NCBI GenBank assembly: GCA_015501585.1 | Contig: JADNRY010000428.1 | Span: 1-49,659 of the forward strand | Source: Rhodocollybia butyracea | Taxonomy: Eukaryota; Basidiomycota; Agaricomycetes; Agaricales; Omphalotaceae | Reading direction: 5' to 3' | Length of the DNA stretch: 49,659 nucleotides | Shown: in pieces, positions 6,444 to 16,788 of the stretch | How positions within the stretch are numbered: position 1 is the first letter of the stretch | Layout of the letters: every line of letters starts with the position of its first letter | Notes under the pieces: generated by a model | What the model saw: the letters and a program-made list of their open reading frames with translations, nothing else | Databases searched by the model: none | Told to the model about the DNA's origin: nothing | Program-made: the position numbers and the translations under genes

Positions 6444-9160
6444 CCGTGAAACTTACGGCCTCAGAATTGGCTGCAGAACCCCCCATCTGTGACGCCTGCG
6501 CGCAGGGAAAGCTCACCCGTGCGCGCTTTCCTGAATCGAACTCTAGAGCTTCAGAGCCACTGGGCCTAGTTCACTCAGATCTTTGGGGACCAGCTCCGGT
6601 CTTGACCACGACCGGCATGGGGTATCTCATCACGTTTCTTGATGATTGCTCCCGTATGGCTTGGGGTTACTTGCTTCGCCGCAAGAGTGATGCTTTTACT
6701 GCTTTTAAGCAGTGGTTAGTTGAAGTAGAGAAGGTAACCGGCAAAAAGTTGAAGGTTTTCCGCACTGACAATGGTGGGGAATATATAACCAACGAGTGGC
6801 GCGATTGGATGAAGGAGCATGGTATCCGCTGGGAAAAGACCGCTCCTTACACTCCTGAACAGAACGGCCGTTCTGAGCGCCTCAATCGTACAATTTTTGA
6901 CCGGGTACGCACTATCCTTATTCACTCTCAACTTCCTCTCTCTATGTGGGGCTACGCTGTCTGGTACATTCTTAATATCCGTGCCCGGACTTATGCTAGT
7001 CCTCTACCTAAAGGGGAGACACCCTATCATCTCTGGTACAAGAAGCACCCTGACCGTCGAAAATTGCATTCTTTTGGATGTAAAGTTTGGGTATACAACA
7101 ACTCGCAGGAGCATAAACTTGACGCTCGTGGTACTCCTGGTATTTTTCTAGGTTTTGACGAGACTCGGGTGGCGTACTATGTGTACACGCCAGGTAAAGG
7201 TGTACGTTCAGCAATCTCTGTGAAGTTTGATGACAACACTAATGGAGATGGACTTTTGAGCGCCGCGGGGGAGTCCTATGATTATTCGTCTCTCAAAAAT
7301 CCTACTTATAAAGATGACGATGAGTTTTCCCCTATAACCACTCCATCCGCTCTCCCACCTGACCCTCCTGTTCCTGTTCCTCCTGCTACTCCTCCACCTT
7401 GTGCCCCTCGTCCTAATCCCCGCATGCCTTCTGATGCTACACCTGCTAAGACTCGCTCTCGTGCGAGAGCAGAAGTCCAGCCACAGATTGATGAGGATAT
7501 TCCTCCGCATGTTGAGCTTGATATGGATGATAGCGGGGATGAGGGGGAGATGCCTGAACTGGCTCATATCTTGAGTGGTGAAATTCCATTCAATGTTTCG
7601 CAGGCTCTCAACTCTCCCGATCATGCAGAGTGGGAAGCCGCTTGTCATTACGAGCTTAACCAGCTCTTGGAGACTGGGACTTACTCTCTCGTTCCACCAC
7701 CTCCTGACCGTAAGGCCATTGGTACACGCTGGGTCTTCGCTATCAAGCGCAATGCCGACACTCAGGCCATTGAGGTCTACCGAGCTCGACTTGTAGCTCA
7801 GGGTTTTACCCAAATTCCGGGTATTGACTTTGTCGATATCCACGCTCCGACTGCTCGTATTGAATCCATTCGTGGTATTGCAACCGTAGCGGCCATCCAG
7901 GATTGGGAAATTCATGTCATTGATGTGAAATCTGCTTATCTTAATAGCACCATCCCTGATGACCAGCCAACGTATGTGAAGCAACCGCCCGGATTTGCAG
8001 TCAGAGGAAAGGATTCGTGGGTTTGGAAGCTTAACAAGGCACTCTATGGACTTAAGCAGTCTGGTTTTCTCTGGTATGAGAAACTAAAAAGTGTTTTGGT
8101 TGAACTTGGCTTTCAGGTTTGCATTTCCGATCCTTGTGTCTTCTTTCGTCGTTCTTCCGATGGAATAATCATCATTGCAACTCACGTCGATGATCTAGCT
8201 CTCTTTGGTTCCTCCATTCTACAGATTATTCAATTCAAGGATGAGTTCCGTACTCATTTTGATATCTCGGATAAGGGGGAGATCTCTCAATTTTTGGGTA
8301 TGACTGTTACTCGTGATAGATCTGCTCGAACCATTTCCTTTTCCCAACGTTCCTACATCTTGTCTCTCATTTCCCGTTTCCGACTCGATGATGCTCACCC
8401 CGTTGGAACACCCATGGAAAAGACGGTATTGTCCAAAGCTGATTGTCCTTCTGATGATTCTCCTGAACAGAGAGAGATGCGCTTGGTGCCCTACGCTGAA
8501 GGTGTTGGTTCTCTCATGCACGCCTCCACTCGAACGCGCCCGGACATCACTCGCAGCACCCAACAAGTAGCGCAGTTCATGCATAATCCCGGTCATATCC
8601 ACTGGAAAGCAGTGAAACGGATTATTCGCTATTTGAAGGGGACTGTTGACTTCGTCCTCGTCCTTGGTGGCAAGTCACTCCTTTTCTTTGCCTATACCGA
8701 CTCCAACTTTGTTGATCACCTTGAACATGGTCGTTCGGTGTCTGGCGCTGCCCTCACTTTCGGTACAGGTTGTTTTTCCTGGTATACGAGGAAACAGACT
8801 GCTGTTGCGACTTCCACCAGTGAAGCCGAATATTATGCAGCTGGATCTTGTGGTAGGGAAGTTGTTTGGTTCCGCTCCCTTCTCCAGGAACTCGACTTCA
8901 CTCAACCTGAACCAACTCAGATGTTTGTTGATTCATCTTCGGCTTTGAAGAACATTAATTCCGACCAAGTCACTAATGCAAACAAACATATCAAAATTCA
9001 CCACCACTGGATTCGTGAAGCGGTTCATTGCGGTGATATTCAGACAGCTGTTGTTGCTTCTAGGGATAATGTCGCCGACATATTCACCAAAGCTCTTGAT
9101 GGTGAAACTCATCGACAGGCAACTCGACTACTGGGACTTGTCCCAATGCATTCTCGTTGA
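6440..9160 (+). CDS. pol: Integrase, reverse transcriptase and RNase H of copia Pol
   Basis: The order is the CDAC end of the integrase zinc finger, the DDE integrase core (HSDLWGP, FRTDNGGEY, TPEQNGRSERLNRT), a Pro-rich linker and then copia reverse transcriptase. The RT shows the W...A...E region, the AIGTRWVFAIKRN motif and the catalytic THVDDLALF, a variant of YVDD. RNase H follows (AYTDSNF, STSEAEYYA, the DSSSALKN region and HHWIREAV). The frame is open for 906 codons to a TGA six bases before the polypurine tract. IN-before-RT order is diagnostic for Ty1/copia. The domains look intact, so the element could be active if the two upstream frame breaks are not real. Confidence 0.93.
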   Translation: MTVKLTASELAAEPPICDACAQGKLTRARFPESNSRASEPLGLVHSDLWGPAPVLTTTGMGYLITFLDDCSRMAWGYLLRRKSDAFTAFKQWLVEVEKVTGKKLKVFRTDNGGEYITNEWRDWMKEHGIRWEKTAPYTPEQNGRSERLNRTIFDRVRTILIHSQLPLSMWGYAVWYILNIRARTYASPLPKGETPYHLWYKKHPDRRKLHSFGCKVWVYNNSQEHKLDARGTPGIFLGFDETRVAYYVYTPGKGVRSAISVKFDDNTNGDGLLSAAGESYDYSSLKNPTYKDDDEFSPITTPSALPPDPPVPVPPATPPPCAPRPNPRMPSDATPAKTRSRARAEVQPQIDEDIPPHVELDMDDSGDEGEMPELAHILSGEIPFNVSQALNSPDHAEWEAACHYELNQLLETGTYSLVPPPPDRKAIGTRWVFAIKRNADTQAIEVYRARLVAQGFTQIPGIDFVDIHAPTARIESIRGIATVAAIQDWEIHVIDVKSAYLNSTIPDDQPTYVKQPPGFAVRGKDSWVWKLNKALYGLKQSGFLWYEKLKSVLVELGFQVCISDPCVFFRRSSDGIIIIATHVDDLALFGSSILQIIQFKDEFRTHFDISDKGEISQFLGMTVTRDRSARTISFSQRSYILSLISRFRLDDAHPVGTPMEKTVLSKADCPSDDSPEQREMRLVPYAEGVGSLMHASTRTRPDITRSTQQVAQFMHNPGHIHWKAVKRIIRYLKGTVDFVLVLGGKSLLFFAYTDSNFVDHLEHGRSVSGAALTFGTGCFSWYTRKQTAVATSTSEAEYYAAGSCGREVVWFRSLLQELDFTQPEPTQMFVDSSSALKNINSDQVTNANKHIKIHHHWIREAVHCGDIQTAVVASRDNVADIFTKALDGETHRQATRLLGLVPMHSR

Positions 9161-9166
9161 GGGGAG

Positions 9167-9514
9167 TGTTGGATATTCGGTCCGCGGTATATGGCCGCCG
9201 ATATGTACAGCTCCAATACCGAGTAGATATCAGACCCGAGTTCTTATCATTTGTTTTAACTTTTATTTCACTGATACGGATTTCTACTTATACTGTACGT
9301 ATCGACGTTCCCTTCTTTTCCTCAGCCTTCATCACTTCTGGCTGAGGTATGTCTATTATACTTATGCTCTATGTCCATTATGCTCATACTGTACCTATAG
9401 CTTAGTTGTACATCGTACTAACGTGTCTCTTAGGTATGGTAATATGATTTAGCCTTCATCACTTCTGGCTGAGCTTAGTTGTACATCGTACTAACGTGTC
9501 TCTTAGTTCCAACA
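9167..9514 (+). repeat. 3' LTR of copia element (348 bp)
   Basis: Same length and, on reading, same sequence as 4351-4698. It follows the polypurine tract at 9159-9166 and is followed by the ctagc duplication (9515-9519). Confidence 0.95.
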
Positions 9515-10700
9515 CTAGCTGTTAAATATTTTCTAACAGGCAACTCGACTCCCTGGCCAAGAAGCTATCCCTCGATATGGACAGTCCTATCGAGCCCTGC
9601 TGAGACTTTTGAAGTCCCGTGACTCCTTCCAATCGCACTAGTACTACAAGTCAATAACGAACCCCCATCTCCCCGGAAGTAAGATACCACGCTCAAGAAG
9701 CTCCCGCAGAAGACTACCCTCAAGAAAAACGCAAAAATTGCAGCTCACAACGAGGATCGTCGGGAGAAGATGGCGCGCGCTAGACATGTAGTGAACACTT
9801 TTGCCATTTGCCAGGTGCTACAGTTCCGAGGCGTCCCGTAGAAGCAGATATGGATATCTCGAATGCGAAATCCATTCTCTTGTTGGATGATGAGGTCACT
9901 ATCAGTCAGGCCCGGTAGCACGAACATGCCAATTACTTATCATCTTTTCAGACGCGGTTTTTGAATGATTTTGACTTGTTCTGATCCGATATGTATGCTA
10001 TCCATATAAGTAGCTGATCGGTCACCGAGTCCAGCACAATCTGGCCTGAGGCTACTACTCAGACTGCCTGGACGTCTTTTAACTGAAACAGGTTCTGCGA
10101 CCGTCACACCGATATCCACTTCCGGAGTGGTAATTCTGGCTATGTCTTGACGATCCTATGTAACGATGCTCGCGTCGGTTTTCTCACTCCAAATAAGAAT
10201 GTATAGATTCTGGAATGTGCTGTGTATTGATGTTTCGTATGATGCGGTTTTTTTTTTTTTTTCGACTCGGTGCTCTTGTCGAGTCTTGATCCCCGACAAC
10301 AGTGAATTATCAGTGAAGAGTGAAGAGTGGAGAGCTTTGGGGACCACGCCGGTTATGTACACTACCATAACCACTACTGGAAATCTGAAAAATGGCTAGT
10401 TGAAATTCAAGATTGATATCGTTGTTTTCTGGCTGATCAGGAAAGGCGGGTTTCCTTGTAACTTACATATATCGCGCGAAATACATACATAGGGTGCGTT
10501 ATCTCAACGATGCTGTGACCGGTACCGTAGAAGTGAGAAGATAAACAGCGCGATTTGATGTAGTAGTATCGCTGGGTAACATTACAGACAACCACAATTT
10601 GCAAAAAGTACTCGTATAAGTCGCTCACAGACGTGCTTCTGAAGAATCCTCTTGTCTTTCTTTTTCCTTGAAAAAAACTCGAACACTCCAGACTCAGAGG
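9515..10700. other. Spacer of the duplicated module before copy B; no gene
   Basis: It continues the sequence interrupted by the copia element. Blocks match 300-620, 1555-2100 and 12240-13030. There is a poly-T run at about 10247-10262. The equivalent of the small membrane ORF at 1688-1864 is interrupted here (about 10100-10160). I see no gene. Confidence 0.5.
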
Positions 10701-10715
10701 TATGTCCTTAAATGA

Positions 10716-10750
10716 CCAATCGCACTAGTATAGGTGCTTATAAAAGGCAT
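10716..10750 (+). promoter_or_regulatory. CCAAT box and TATA box of copy B
   Basis: CCAAT at 10716-10720 and cttataaaaggcatgc from 10737 are in the same arrangement as in copies A, C and D, about 90 bases before the start codon at 10832. Confidence 0.5.
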
Positions 10751-10831
10751 GCGGCAGTTTTCTGCTGGTTCAGTTTCTCACTCGAATACAGTTTGCTGGT
10801 CGAGCTGCATTCCTCGACACAATTCTCAAGA

Positions 10832-11645
10832 ATGCGTGTTGCCCTTCTCCTTTTTATGCTCATAGCTAGCTCTATGCTTGCGGTGTGTATACCAGTGCCA
10901 GGTCGTGCCCGACAGCCAGCACGTAGTAAATCGACCACGCCTGAGCGGAAACACAAACACCAAACAAGTGACAGTGCCTCGGGCCGGCCCAACGCCAAAG
11001 CAAGTGTTTGGTTGATCATCTATACGTACCTCATACCCACATCTTGCCAGACTGTGACCTTCATTGACAAAACAAGTAAAATCACTGGCTCGGAAACCGA
11101 GACTGAATTTCCACCCGATGCTCAAGAACTGGCTCTCACTATAGCGATCAATACTGCCATGGGGGCCATGGGGTAGGCTCTACGTCGCATATCAAGCCAG
11201 TTTACAAAGGTTTATATGCACCATCGGAAGAGTCGGGCGAGCGGGACATGGTTTTTTTATAGTAACCGACGAGGAGGGTCAGGGTGGTCCATGGTTTGGG
11301 TGGGCAGCGAGAGGTGGTGAGTACTTGAGTGCTCGCTCCAGGAGCTGGTTTTTCTTGTGTTCCTCATACATGCTTTGCTAGCTAAAGTTGGATGGAACAA
11401 TGACAGAAATAAGGACCAAATAAATGGGAAGCTTGCGAAGAGATATGCTGCCGTTAGCTTAGGCAACCCAACCCAGAAAGAGTTTACACCACTTGTGAAA
11501 CCTTCAGGTTATCCCAAGAAGCTAAAGGAATGGAAGGCCCTCTCGATCTCTTCGACAGGATTTTTTTGAATCCGGTACCATTCTCCTTCACCGAGTACCT
11601 CGAGAAGGACCATGGTATCGATGAATTAGTTCATCCCCCGCCGTA
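10832..11645 (+). pseudogene. Small secreted protein family, copy B, frameshifted
   Basis: Exon 1 (10832-10999) encodes the signal peptide (MRVALLLFMLIASSMLAVC) and joins in phase to the core exon at 11051 across a 51-nt intron whose donor reads gcaagt (GC-AG) where other copies have gtaagt. The core is then broken. A 14-base insertion near 11155-11170 (duplicated catgggg/gccatgggg) brings a TAG at 11174-11176, the T-run near 11250-11256 has lost a base against the MVYFIVT motif of other copies, and another base is missing near 11543. The remaining pieces (GWAA region, YAAVSLGNP, the tail ending VHPPP at about 11645) are still recognisable in shifting frames. It is followed by a broken GH47 copy. 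Confidence 0.65.
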
Positions 11646-11752
11646 GCCTACATACAAAGTACACTTCCCAAATGATCCAAACATATCACACACTCCTAAT
11701 TCTCCGCCACGTACTGTCGTGTACATGATCATCAATTCCTCTCATTATCACT

Positions 11753-12234
11753 ATGCTCCCAAGTCTCTGGCCCAGAAATACATCTGCTTCTCATTTTCCA
11801 ACCTTTTGTGAAGCATTTTCATCATTAGCAGGCGTCAGTTGTTCCTCGCTTTCGTCTTCTTCTTGCACTTTGGTCCAGCTATCTTCAGAGGGTCTCCAGT
11901 CTCGCATGAGCATCTCGGTGATTTACCACCACCAGTAGGCCATCCTCATCGTCCAACGCGTCGGCAAATCAGCCATCCTCATCGTCCACCGCGTCGGCAA
12001 ATAACTGGAAAATCCGAGCTCATTCAGCTCGTGATGCATTTGTTCATGTATACAAAGTAATCCCTGGAGATTTAGTATCTACGACGCGCTCGACACAACG
12101 TGGCCTATGGAGCTTACAGAATATATCGACGAGGCGGTGACGGTTATCGCAGAACTAAGCCGGTAAGCACAAATCCTACTCTCATCTCGTTCTAACCGAC
12201 TCGTTACAACATCAATACGTTCCTTTCTTTGAAA
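11753..12234 (+). pseudogene. Truncated GH47 alpha-1,2-mannosidase pseudogene (exon 1, intron 1 and start of exon 2)
   Basis: It aligns closely with 20996-21560 of the intact gene: the start region (ATG CTC CCA AGT CTC TGG), the membrane segment, the proline-rich stem, the conserved word at 12079-12140 that matches the YDGLDTMW region, intron 1 (gtaagcacaaatcc) and the first bases of exon 2. It has lost frame several times: missing bases in the membrane segment, a duplicated catcctcatcgtcca-like block near 11940-11990, and a deletion after atacaaag at 12057. It ends abruptly at about 12234, where unrelated module spacer begins. Confidence 0.85.
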
Positions 12235-13210
12235 CTAAATACCGCACGCGGCACTCAAGAAGTTCCCGCTGAAAACAATCCTCAAGAAAACCGCAGAAAC
12301 TACAGCTCGCAACGAGGATCGCCGAGAGAAGATGGCGTGCGCTAGGCATGTAGTGAATATGATTAAATGAGTATTTCGGATGTGAAAATCCGTTATCTCG
12401 CTGATTGATGAAGTCTTCGACGGCCTCAGGAAGTACCCTACACTCTTTGCAGAGCCCATGTCAATCTTAGGATCTCACGACTGGGAAGTAAATGAGGAAT
12501 GAAAGGAGAAGCTAGTTTTGGGTACCTCTTTAGGAGCTGCCACTGCTGCCGACCGCTACAAGCCTGGGACCTGATTAATTGACTTCCACGCGGCCACGCC
12601 AAATCGTATAGTCTTCCCAGACGCGTTTTTTGAATGGTTTCGACCTGGTATTCTATGCACACGACCGAGTCCAAGCACAGCATGAGGCTACTCGGATGTC
12701 TTTTATGCAAATCGAGACAACTTCGACCGCTATATATGCCGATACTTACTTCAACTGCAGCTGTACATAGTGGTACTTCTGGCTATGTCTTGACGATCCT
12801 AGCGATCCTTGCATTGGTTCTCATAATGACGTGTATTTAGGTTAATGGTGCTGTTTTTTCGACACCCGACAGCAGTGAATTATCAGTGATGAGCTTTGCT
12901 AGTGCCGCGATACTCTATATATCTGAACATTAGAATAGATAGCTATCTGAAATCCAAGATCTCTGTGAAATAGCAACACTGGTAAGTATCGTTTTCAGAG
13001 GTTTTCAGAGGTTTTCCCTGATTGGCAAGGGAGGGTAGTATCACAGTCACTGGGTAACATTGCGCTGGATTCGCGACCAAGATTTGCAAAAAAGTGCGCG
13101 ATTTAACTTAAGTCGCTCACAGCCGGCTGAAACTCTTACCCTTGTCCTCTTTTTTTCAACGTGGAAAAACTTGAAAACCCCAGGCTCAGAGCACACCACC
13201 ACCAGAGGTA
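12235..13210. other. Spacer of the duplicated module before copy C; one small conserved frame
   Basis: Related block by block to 380-2450 and 9655-10690. The only open frame worth noting ends at 12840 (see the 12736-12840 entry). Nothing else looks coding. Confidence 0.5.
12736..12840 (+). CDS. Possible small membrane peptide (34 aa), counterpart of 1688-1864
   Basis: The frame encodes MPILTSTAAVHS followed by a hydrophobic segment (YVLTILAILALVLIM) and ends CI-stop. It aligns in frame with residues 16 onward of the 58-residue frame at 1688. A longer version of the same frame begins at 12634. Either a real tiny membrane peptide or the last exon of something unrecognised. Confidence 0.22.
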   Translation: MPILTSTAAVHSGTSGYVLTILAILALVLIMTCI

Positions 13211-13221
13211 TGTCTGTATGA

Positions 13222-13260
13222 CCAATCATATCTAGTATACATAGGTGTTTATAAAAAGCA
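13222..13260 (+). promoter_or_regulatory. CCAAT box and TATA box of copy C
   Basis: CCAAT at 13222-13226 and gtttataaaaagcatgc from 13247 have the same layout as in the other copies and lie about 90 bases before the ATG at 13351. This is the clearest version of the pair. Confidence 0.55.
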
Positions 13261-13350
13261 TGCAGTAGTTTCTGCTAGTCCAGTCTCTCACTCAAATACA
13301 GCTTGCTGGTCAAGCTGCATCCCTTGGAATACTCGATACGATTCCCAAGA

Positions 13351-14242
13351 ATGCGCGCTGCTCTTCTCTTCTTTATGCTCATAGCTAGTTCTATGCTTGC
13401 TGTGTGTATACCAGTGCCAGGCCGGTCAAGGAGTAAAAAATTGGCCACTGGAGCGAAACTCAAGCCGTCGAGAAGTAAACCCAAAACAAGTATCACTGGC
13501 TCGGAAACCAAGACTAAAACCTCGACCGGACCCAAGTAGTCAAGAGCCAGGCCTAGACGTGTAAGTGTTTACTGGTGAATCGTCTATACCTCAGACCCAC
13601 GTCTTGCCAGACTGTAACCTTCATTAAAGAGAGAACAAGTACAACCACCGGCTTGGAAAAGACTAAATTTCCAGACGGATACCCAGAACGCGCCCTCACG
13701 TTAGCGATCAATAAAGCCACGGGCTATGCGGCCCCTACAGACTACATAGGTGAATGGGCACCGTCGGAAGAGTCGGGCGAGCGGGACATGGTTTATTTTA
13801 TAGTCACCAAAAAGGGGCGTGATCCATCTTTTGGGTGGGCAGCGAAAGGTGGTGAGTGCTCGCTCCGGCGGATCTGATTTTTGCGTTCTTCATGCATGTT
13901 TCGCTAGCTACCTTCCAATGGAACAAAATCAGAAATCGTCTGGAAAAACAATATCTGTATGGGGGGACATATGTTGGCGTTAGCTTAGGCGATCCAGCAA
14001 CCCAGGAAGAGTTTACAGCCCTCAAGGTACCCCCAGGTAGTGACAACACGCTAGGGAAGCGACAAGAATGGAACGAGCTTTTGCATATGTTTAACTATTT
14101 TTTTATGAAGGGCAATACTGGGCCTCCTTCTCCCTCTTCTCCTCCTCCTCCTCCTCCTCCTCCTCTTCCTTCTTCTGGATGGAATATACTTGATGAACTC
14201 GAAGGACCTTTCCCCTTCGACGAATTCCTCCACGATGATTAG
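13351..14242 (+). CDS. Small secreted protein family, copy C, best-preserved copy (exons 13351-13560, 13611-13851, 13908-14242)
   Basis: Exon 1 encodes a signal peptide (MRAALLFFMLIASSMLAVC) and a Lys/Ser-rich linker. Its donor (gtaagtg at 13561) leaves phase 0, exactly what exon 2 needs. Exons 2 and 3 encode the complete core (QTVTFIKE, FPDGYPERALTLAINKA, GEWAPSEES, MVYFIVT, FGWAAKG, TYVGVSLGDP, EEF, W..LLHMFNYFFM), then a (CCT)n-encoded run of eight prolines and an acidic end (FDEFLHDD). All three exons join in phase. The one flaw is a TAG at 13537-13539 in exon 1, eight codons before the donor. So this is either a single-nonsense pseudogene or a gene whose exon 1 ends earlier than I can see. 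Function unknown; export is predicted from the signal peptide. Confidence 0.55.
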
Positions 14243-14344
14243 TTTATTTCCGCGTACATACACTCCCTGAAATTCGAATGATCTGAAGGTGTTGTACAGA
14301 TCGCACTACTGTCGTACATGATCATGATCATTAATTCCTCTCAT

Positions 14345-14594
14345 TATCACCATCCTTCCAGGTCTCTGGACCAAAAATATATCTACTCAATTCGACATCT
14401 AGGAGGATTAGCCTATGCTCTTTCCGAAGATCTTATACTACTCCAATAAGCAGACAAAATGGGAGGAATGTTCCTCCCTACATTCAAATTGAAATTGGTT
14501 TGTACTCCCGTATCCGAAGTCTCTAATCACTTGAATTTCCTCCAAGGCCGAGCGATGTATGCAAATCATGTACGAAGCCCTTGTAACTGAATGG
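14345..14594 (+). pseudogene. Internally deleted GH47 alpha-1,2-mannosidase pseudogene
   Basis: It begins with the start region of GH47 exon 1 (ctctggaccaaaaatat) with ATG changed to ATC. It jumps to exon 2 (attcgacatctaggagga, with ADKMGGM still readable), then to intron 4 and exon 5 (gccgagcgatgtatgcaa). It ends near 14594 at unrelated sequence. The order of exons follows the intact gene at 20996-23318, so it arose by internal deletions in a duplicated copy. Confidence 0.85.
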
Positions 14595-15405
14595 ATATTT
14601 CTTGCCTAATGATGTGGTACTCATAGTTTCCCGGTATAGTTGTGACCTTTTCGACTACGATGCTCTTACCCAATTTGACTGGAAACCGTGCTTCTCGGCC
14701 AGGTGGAGTATTCGATGTGGGTTCTAGACTAACTGTTCGCTTGTGTTCGTTTTTCATCTCTGTATCTACAGGTTAGGCTACAACATCTCGGATGCGCTTG
14801 ACCCAGAAGTCGTAGACGCTACTGTCTTGACGGTAAGAATTTGTTAGACTTTGATTCGACATTCGGTTGATTAAGAGGAGATCTGATTACTTGTACTTAT
14901 GTAAGTAAGAATAGATATATATCTTTTTTGATAAACCTAGCGCGTCCTAGCGCGTAGCTACTGGCACAACTTCTCTCCATAAGTAGAGCCTAGTAGAGCC
15001 TAGTAGAGCTCGGCTGATTTTACGCTAAAAACGGACCGGGAAGTACTAAAATCGCACTCTGACTTTCGCTAAGTAATTCGGATCTGGTTTGGGGAGCTTC
15101 CCTGAGTTCCAACTTCCGGGGGGAGGAGGAGGAGGAGGGGGCCTCTCAGAAGCTCTCAAACCGGTCCCTGCTGTAGAGCGGTCGTCTGAAACACTCCCTT
15201 TTCGCCTCTTTCACTAACACAGCTGATCAAGGTGTCGAAAGGAACTACGGGCTTGAGCCTCGATATAGAAATCAAACAACACTATCGTTTTCAGCCTGAG
15301 CGGCAAGGGAGGGGCGCGGCGTTGTAATATCACTGGATAACATTACAGCAGATCCACAACCACAATTTGCAAAAAGTGCTCGTATCTATATAAGCCGCTC
15401 ACAGA
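14595..15405. other. Mosaic intergenic sequence before copy D
   Basis: Fragments of unrecognised origin lie at 14595-14880. A GGA-rich microsatellite sits at about 15118-15141. From about 15290 the module spacer resumes (cggcaagggaggg, the gtgctcgtatctatataag word), ending at the CACTA insertion. No gene seen. Confidence 0.4.
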
Positions 15406-16663
15406 CACTACGCCAGCGTCAAATAATAACGGGCGAAATTTTTTCCGAAATTATTGCTGTAATTATTTACCTTTTTCGATAAGAATTTCGGTTGAAATTG
15501 GTTCTCTTTTTCGTGCGAAAAATAAATTGAAAGACAAATAGAATTTCGCCCGTAAATCTTTGATAATTTCGTCTGAAAAATCTATTGTAATTGATTATCT
15601 TTTTCGATAAGAATTTCGCCCGTAATCTGTTATCTTTTTCGTCCGAAAAAGACAACGAAATTGGTTATCTTTTTCGCTCGTGATTAATTAAAATTTTCGA
15701 GCGATATTTTTACAAGGTAATCACTGGACAATGATTGGGCAGGAACTGGGCAAGAACTGGGCAGTTCGGTCATGTGATGTGCAGTACTAGACTTTAACAG
15801 GATACCACATATGTATTGGAGTGCCAGCCACCACACGAGGCAAAACCCTATAACGACGTCGGTTGGTATGCTTCTCGAATAGCTATAACATTCTTTTGCG
15901 GAGCCGACACAAGTCCAAGAAGATTCTTCGCATCATATATTCATCGCCTCAATACCTGTCTGTCGGGGTCGTTCACCAAAAGAGGGCTTACAGTAAGACT
16001 GCATATGAATTTGCGTGATCTTTCAGACACTATTGATAGTTTGTCTCGCTGGGCAATGAGAATATTGCGCGGGACGTGTCTGCGGCTCTATATCTTGAGT
16101 GATTTCCGAGTTGATAAGAGTTGTACTAGGCGGTGGCTCAGTATGCCTGATTCTAAAATACACTTTTTCTCCCATGTTCGGAGTTTCGTTGTGATGAATG
16201 GCGCGCGATTACTGGCGCTGCCATGAATACCTATCCTGTATGATACAGAAAGTCATCTTAAGACAGATGAAGTACTGGCAGATGCAGATCACATGACCGA
16301 ACTGCCCAGTTCTTGTCCAGTTCCTGCCCAATCATTGTCCAGTTGTTACCTTGTAAAAATATCGCTCGAAATTTTTAACTAATCACGAGCGAAAAAGATA
16401 AGTAATTTCATTATCTTTTTCGTCTGAAAAAGATAACAGATTACAGGCGAAATTCTTATCGAAAAAGATAATCAATTACAATAGATTTTTCAGACGAAAT
16501 TATCAAAGATTTACGAGCGAAATTCTGTTTGTTTTTCAATTTATTTTTCGCACGAAAAAGAGAACCAATCTCGACCGAAATTCTTATCGAAAAAGGTAAA
16601 TAATTACAGCAATAATTTCGGAAAAAATTTCGCCCGTTATTATTTGACGCTGGCGTAGTGAGA
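15403..16663. mobile_element. Non-autonomous CACTA-type DNA transposon (element 15406-16660) with AGA target duplication
   Basis: The element begins CACTACGCCAGCGTC and ends GACGCTGGCGTAGTG, the CACTA...TAGTG signature of that superfamily. It is flanked by a 3-bp duplication, aga (15403-15405 and 16661-16663). The terminal inverted repeats are very long (about 378 bp: 15406-15784 and about 16283-16660). Inside them short words recur in both orientations (ttatctttttcg, gaatttcgcccgtaa, ttttcg...cgaaaa), like the subterminal transposase-binding repeats of CACTA elements. The 500-bp centre has one 136-codon open frame (15816-16226) without transposase motifs. At 1255 bp it cannot encode a transposase and must be mobilised in trans. 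Removing it restores a module promoter like those of the other copies. Confidence 0.85.
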
Positions 16664-16760
16664 TGAAACGCTTCTTCCCCTTGTCTTTCTTTTTTCCTTT
16701 TTTTTACCTTTCTCGAAAAAAACTTGAACACTTTAGACTCAGAGGTATGTCCTTAAATGG

Positions 16761-16788
16761 CCAATTACGCTACTATAGGTGTTTATAA
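16761..16788 (+). promoter_or_regulatory. CCAAT box of copy D promoter, cut off from its TATA box by a transposon
   Basis: CCAAT at 16761-16765 and gtgtttataa ending at 16788 match the CCAAT/TATA region of copies A-C. The rest of the TATA region resumes at 20340, after a 3.55-kb element. The 8 bases gtttataa are present on both sides. Confidence 0.6.

Larger units (their letters stand above)
4351..9514 (+). mobile_element. Full-length Ty1/copia LTR retrotransposon (5164 bp)
   Basis: Two 348-bp LTRs (TG...CA) flank gag, protease, integrase, reverse transcriptase and RNase H in copia order. A 5-bp duplication (ctagc) surrounds it. A primer-binding site follows the left LTR, and a polypurine tract (gaggggag, 9159-9166) precedes the right LTR. 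The two LTRs appear identical when read side by side, so insertion was very recent. It lies just downstream of secreted-protein domain A2. The coding region is in three frames, with two 1-nt breaks (near 5736-5745 and at 6437-6443) that interrupt what is normally one polyprotein. Confidence 0.95.

Noticed and set aside
14100..14180. CCT repeat as a possible regulatory microsatellite
   Set aside because: It is in frame within exon 3 of copy C and encodes the polyproline run of the tail.
15816..16226. 136-codon open frame in the centre of the CACTA element
   Set aside because: No transposase motif and no similarity to any family I recognise; the element has no other coding potential, so the frame is probably fortuitous.
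15400..16660. CRISPR-like regular repeats
   Set aside because: The recurring words are unevenly spaced, occur in both orientations and lie in transposon inverted repeats; the organism is a fungus.
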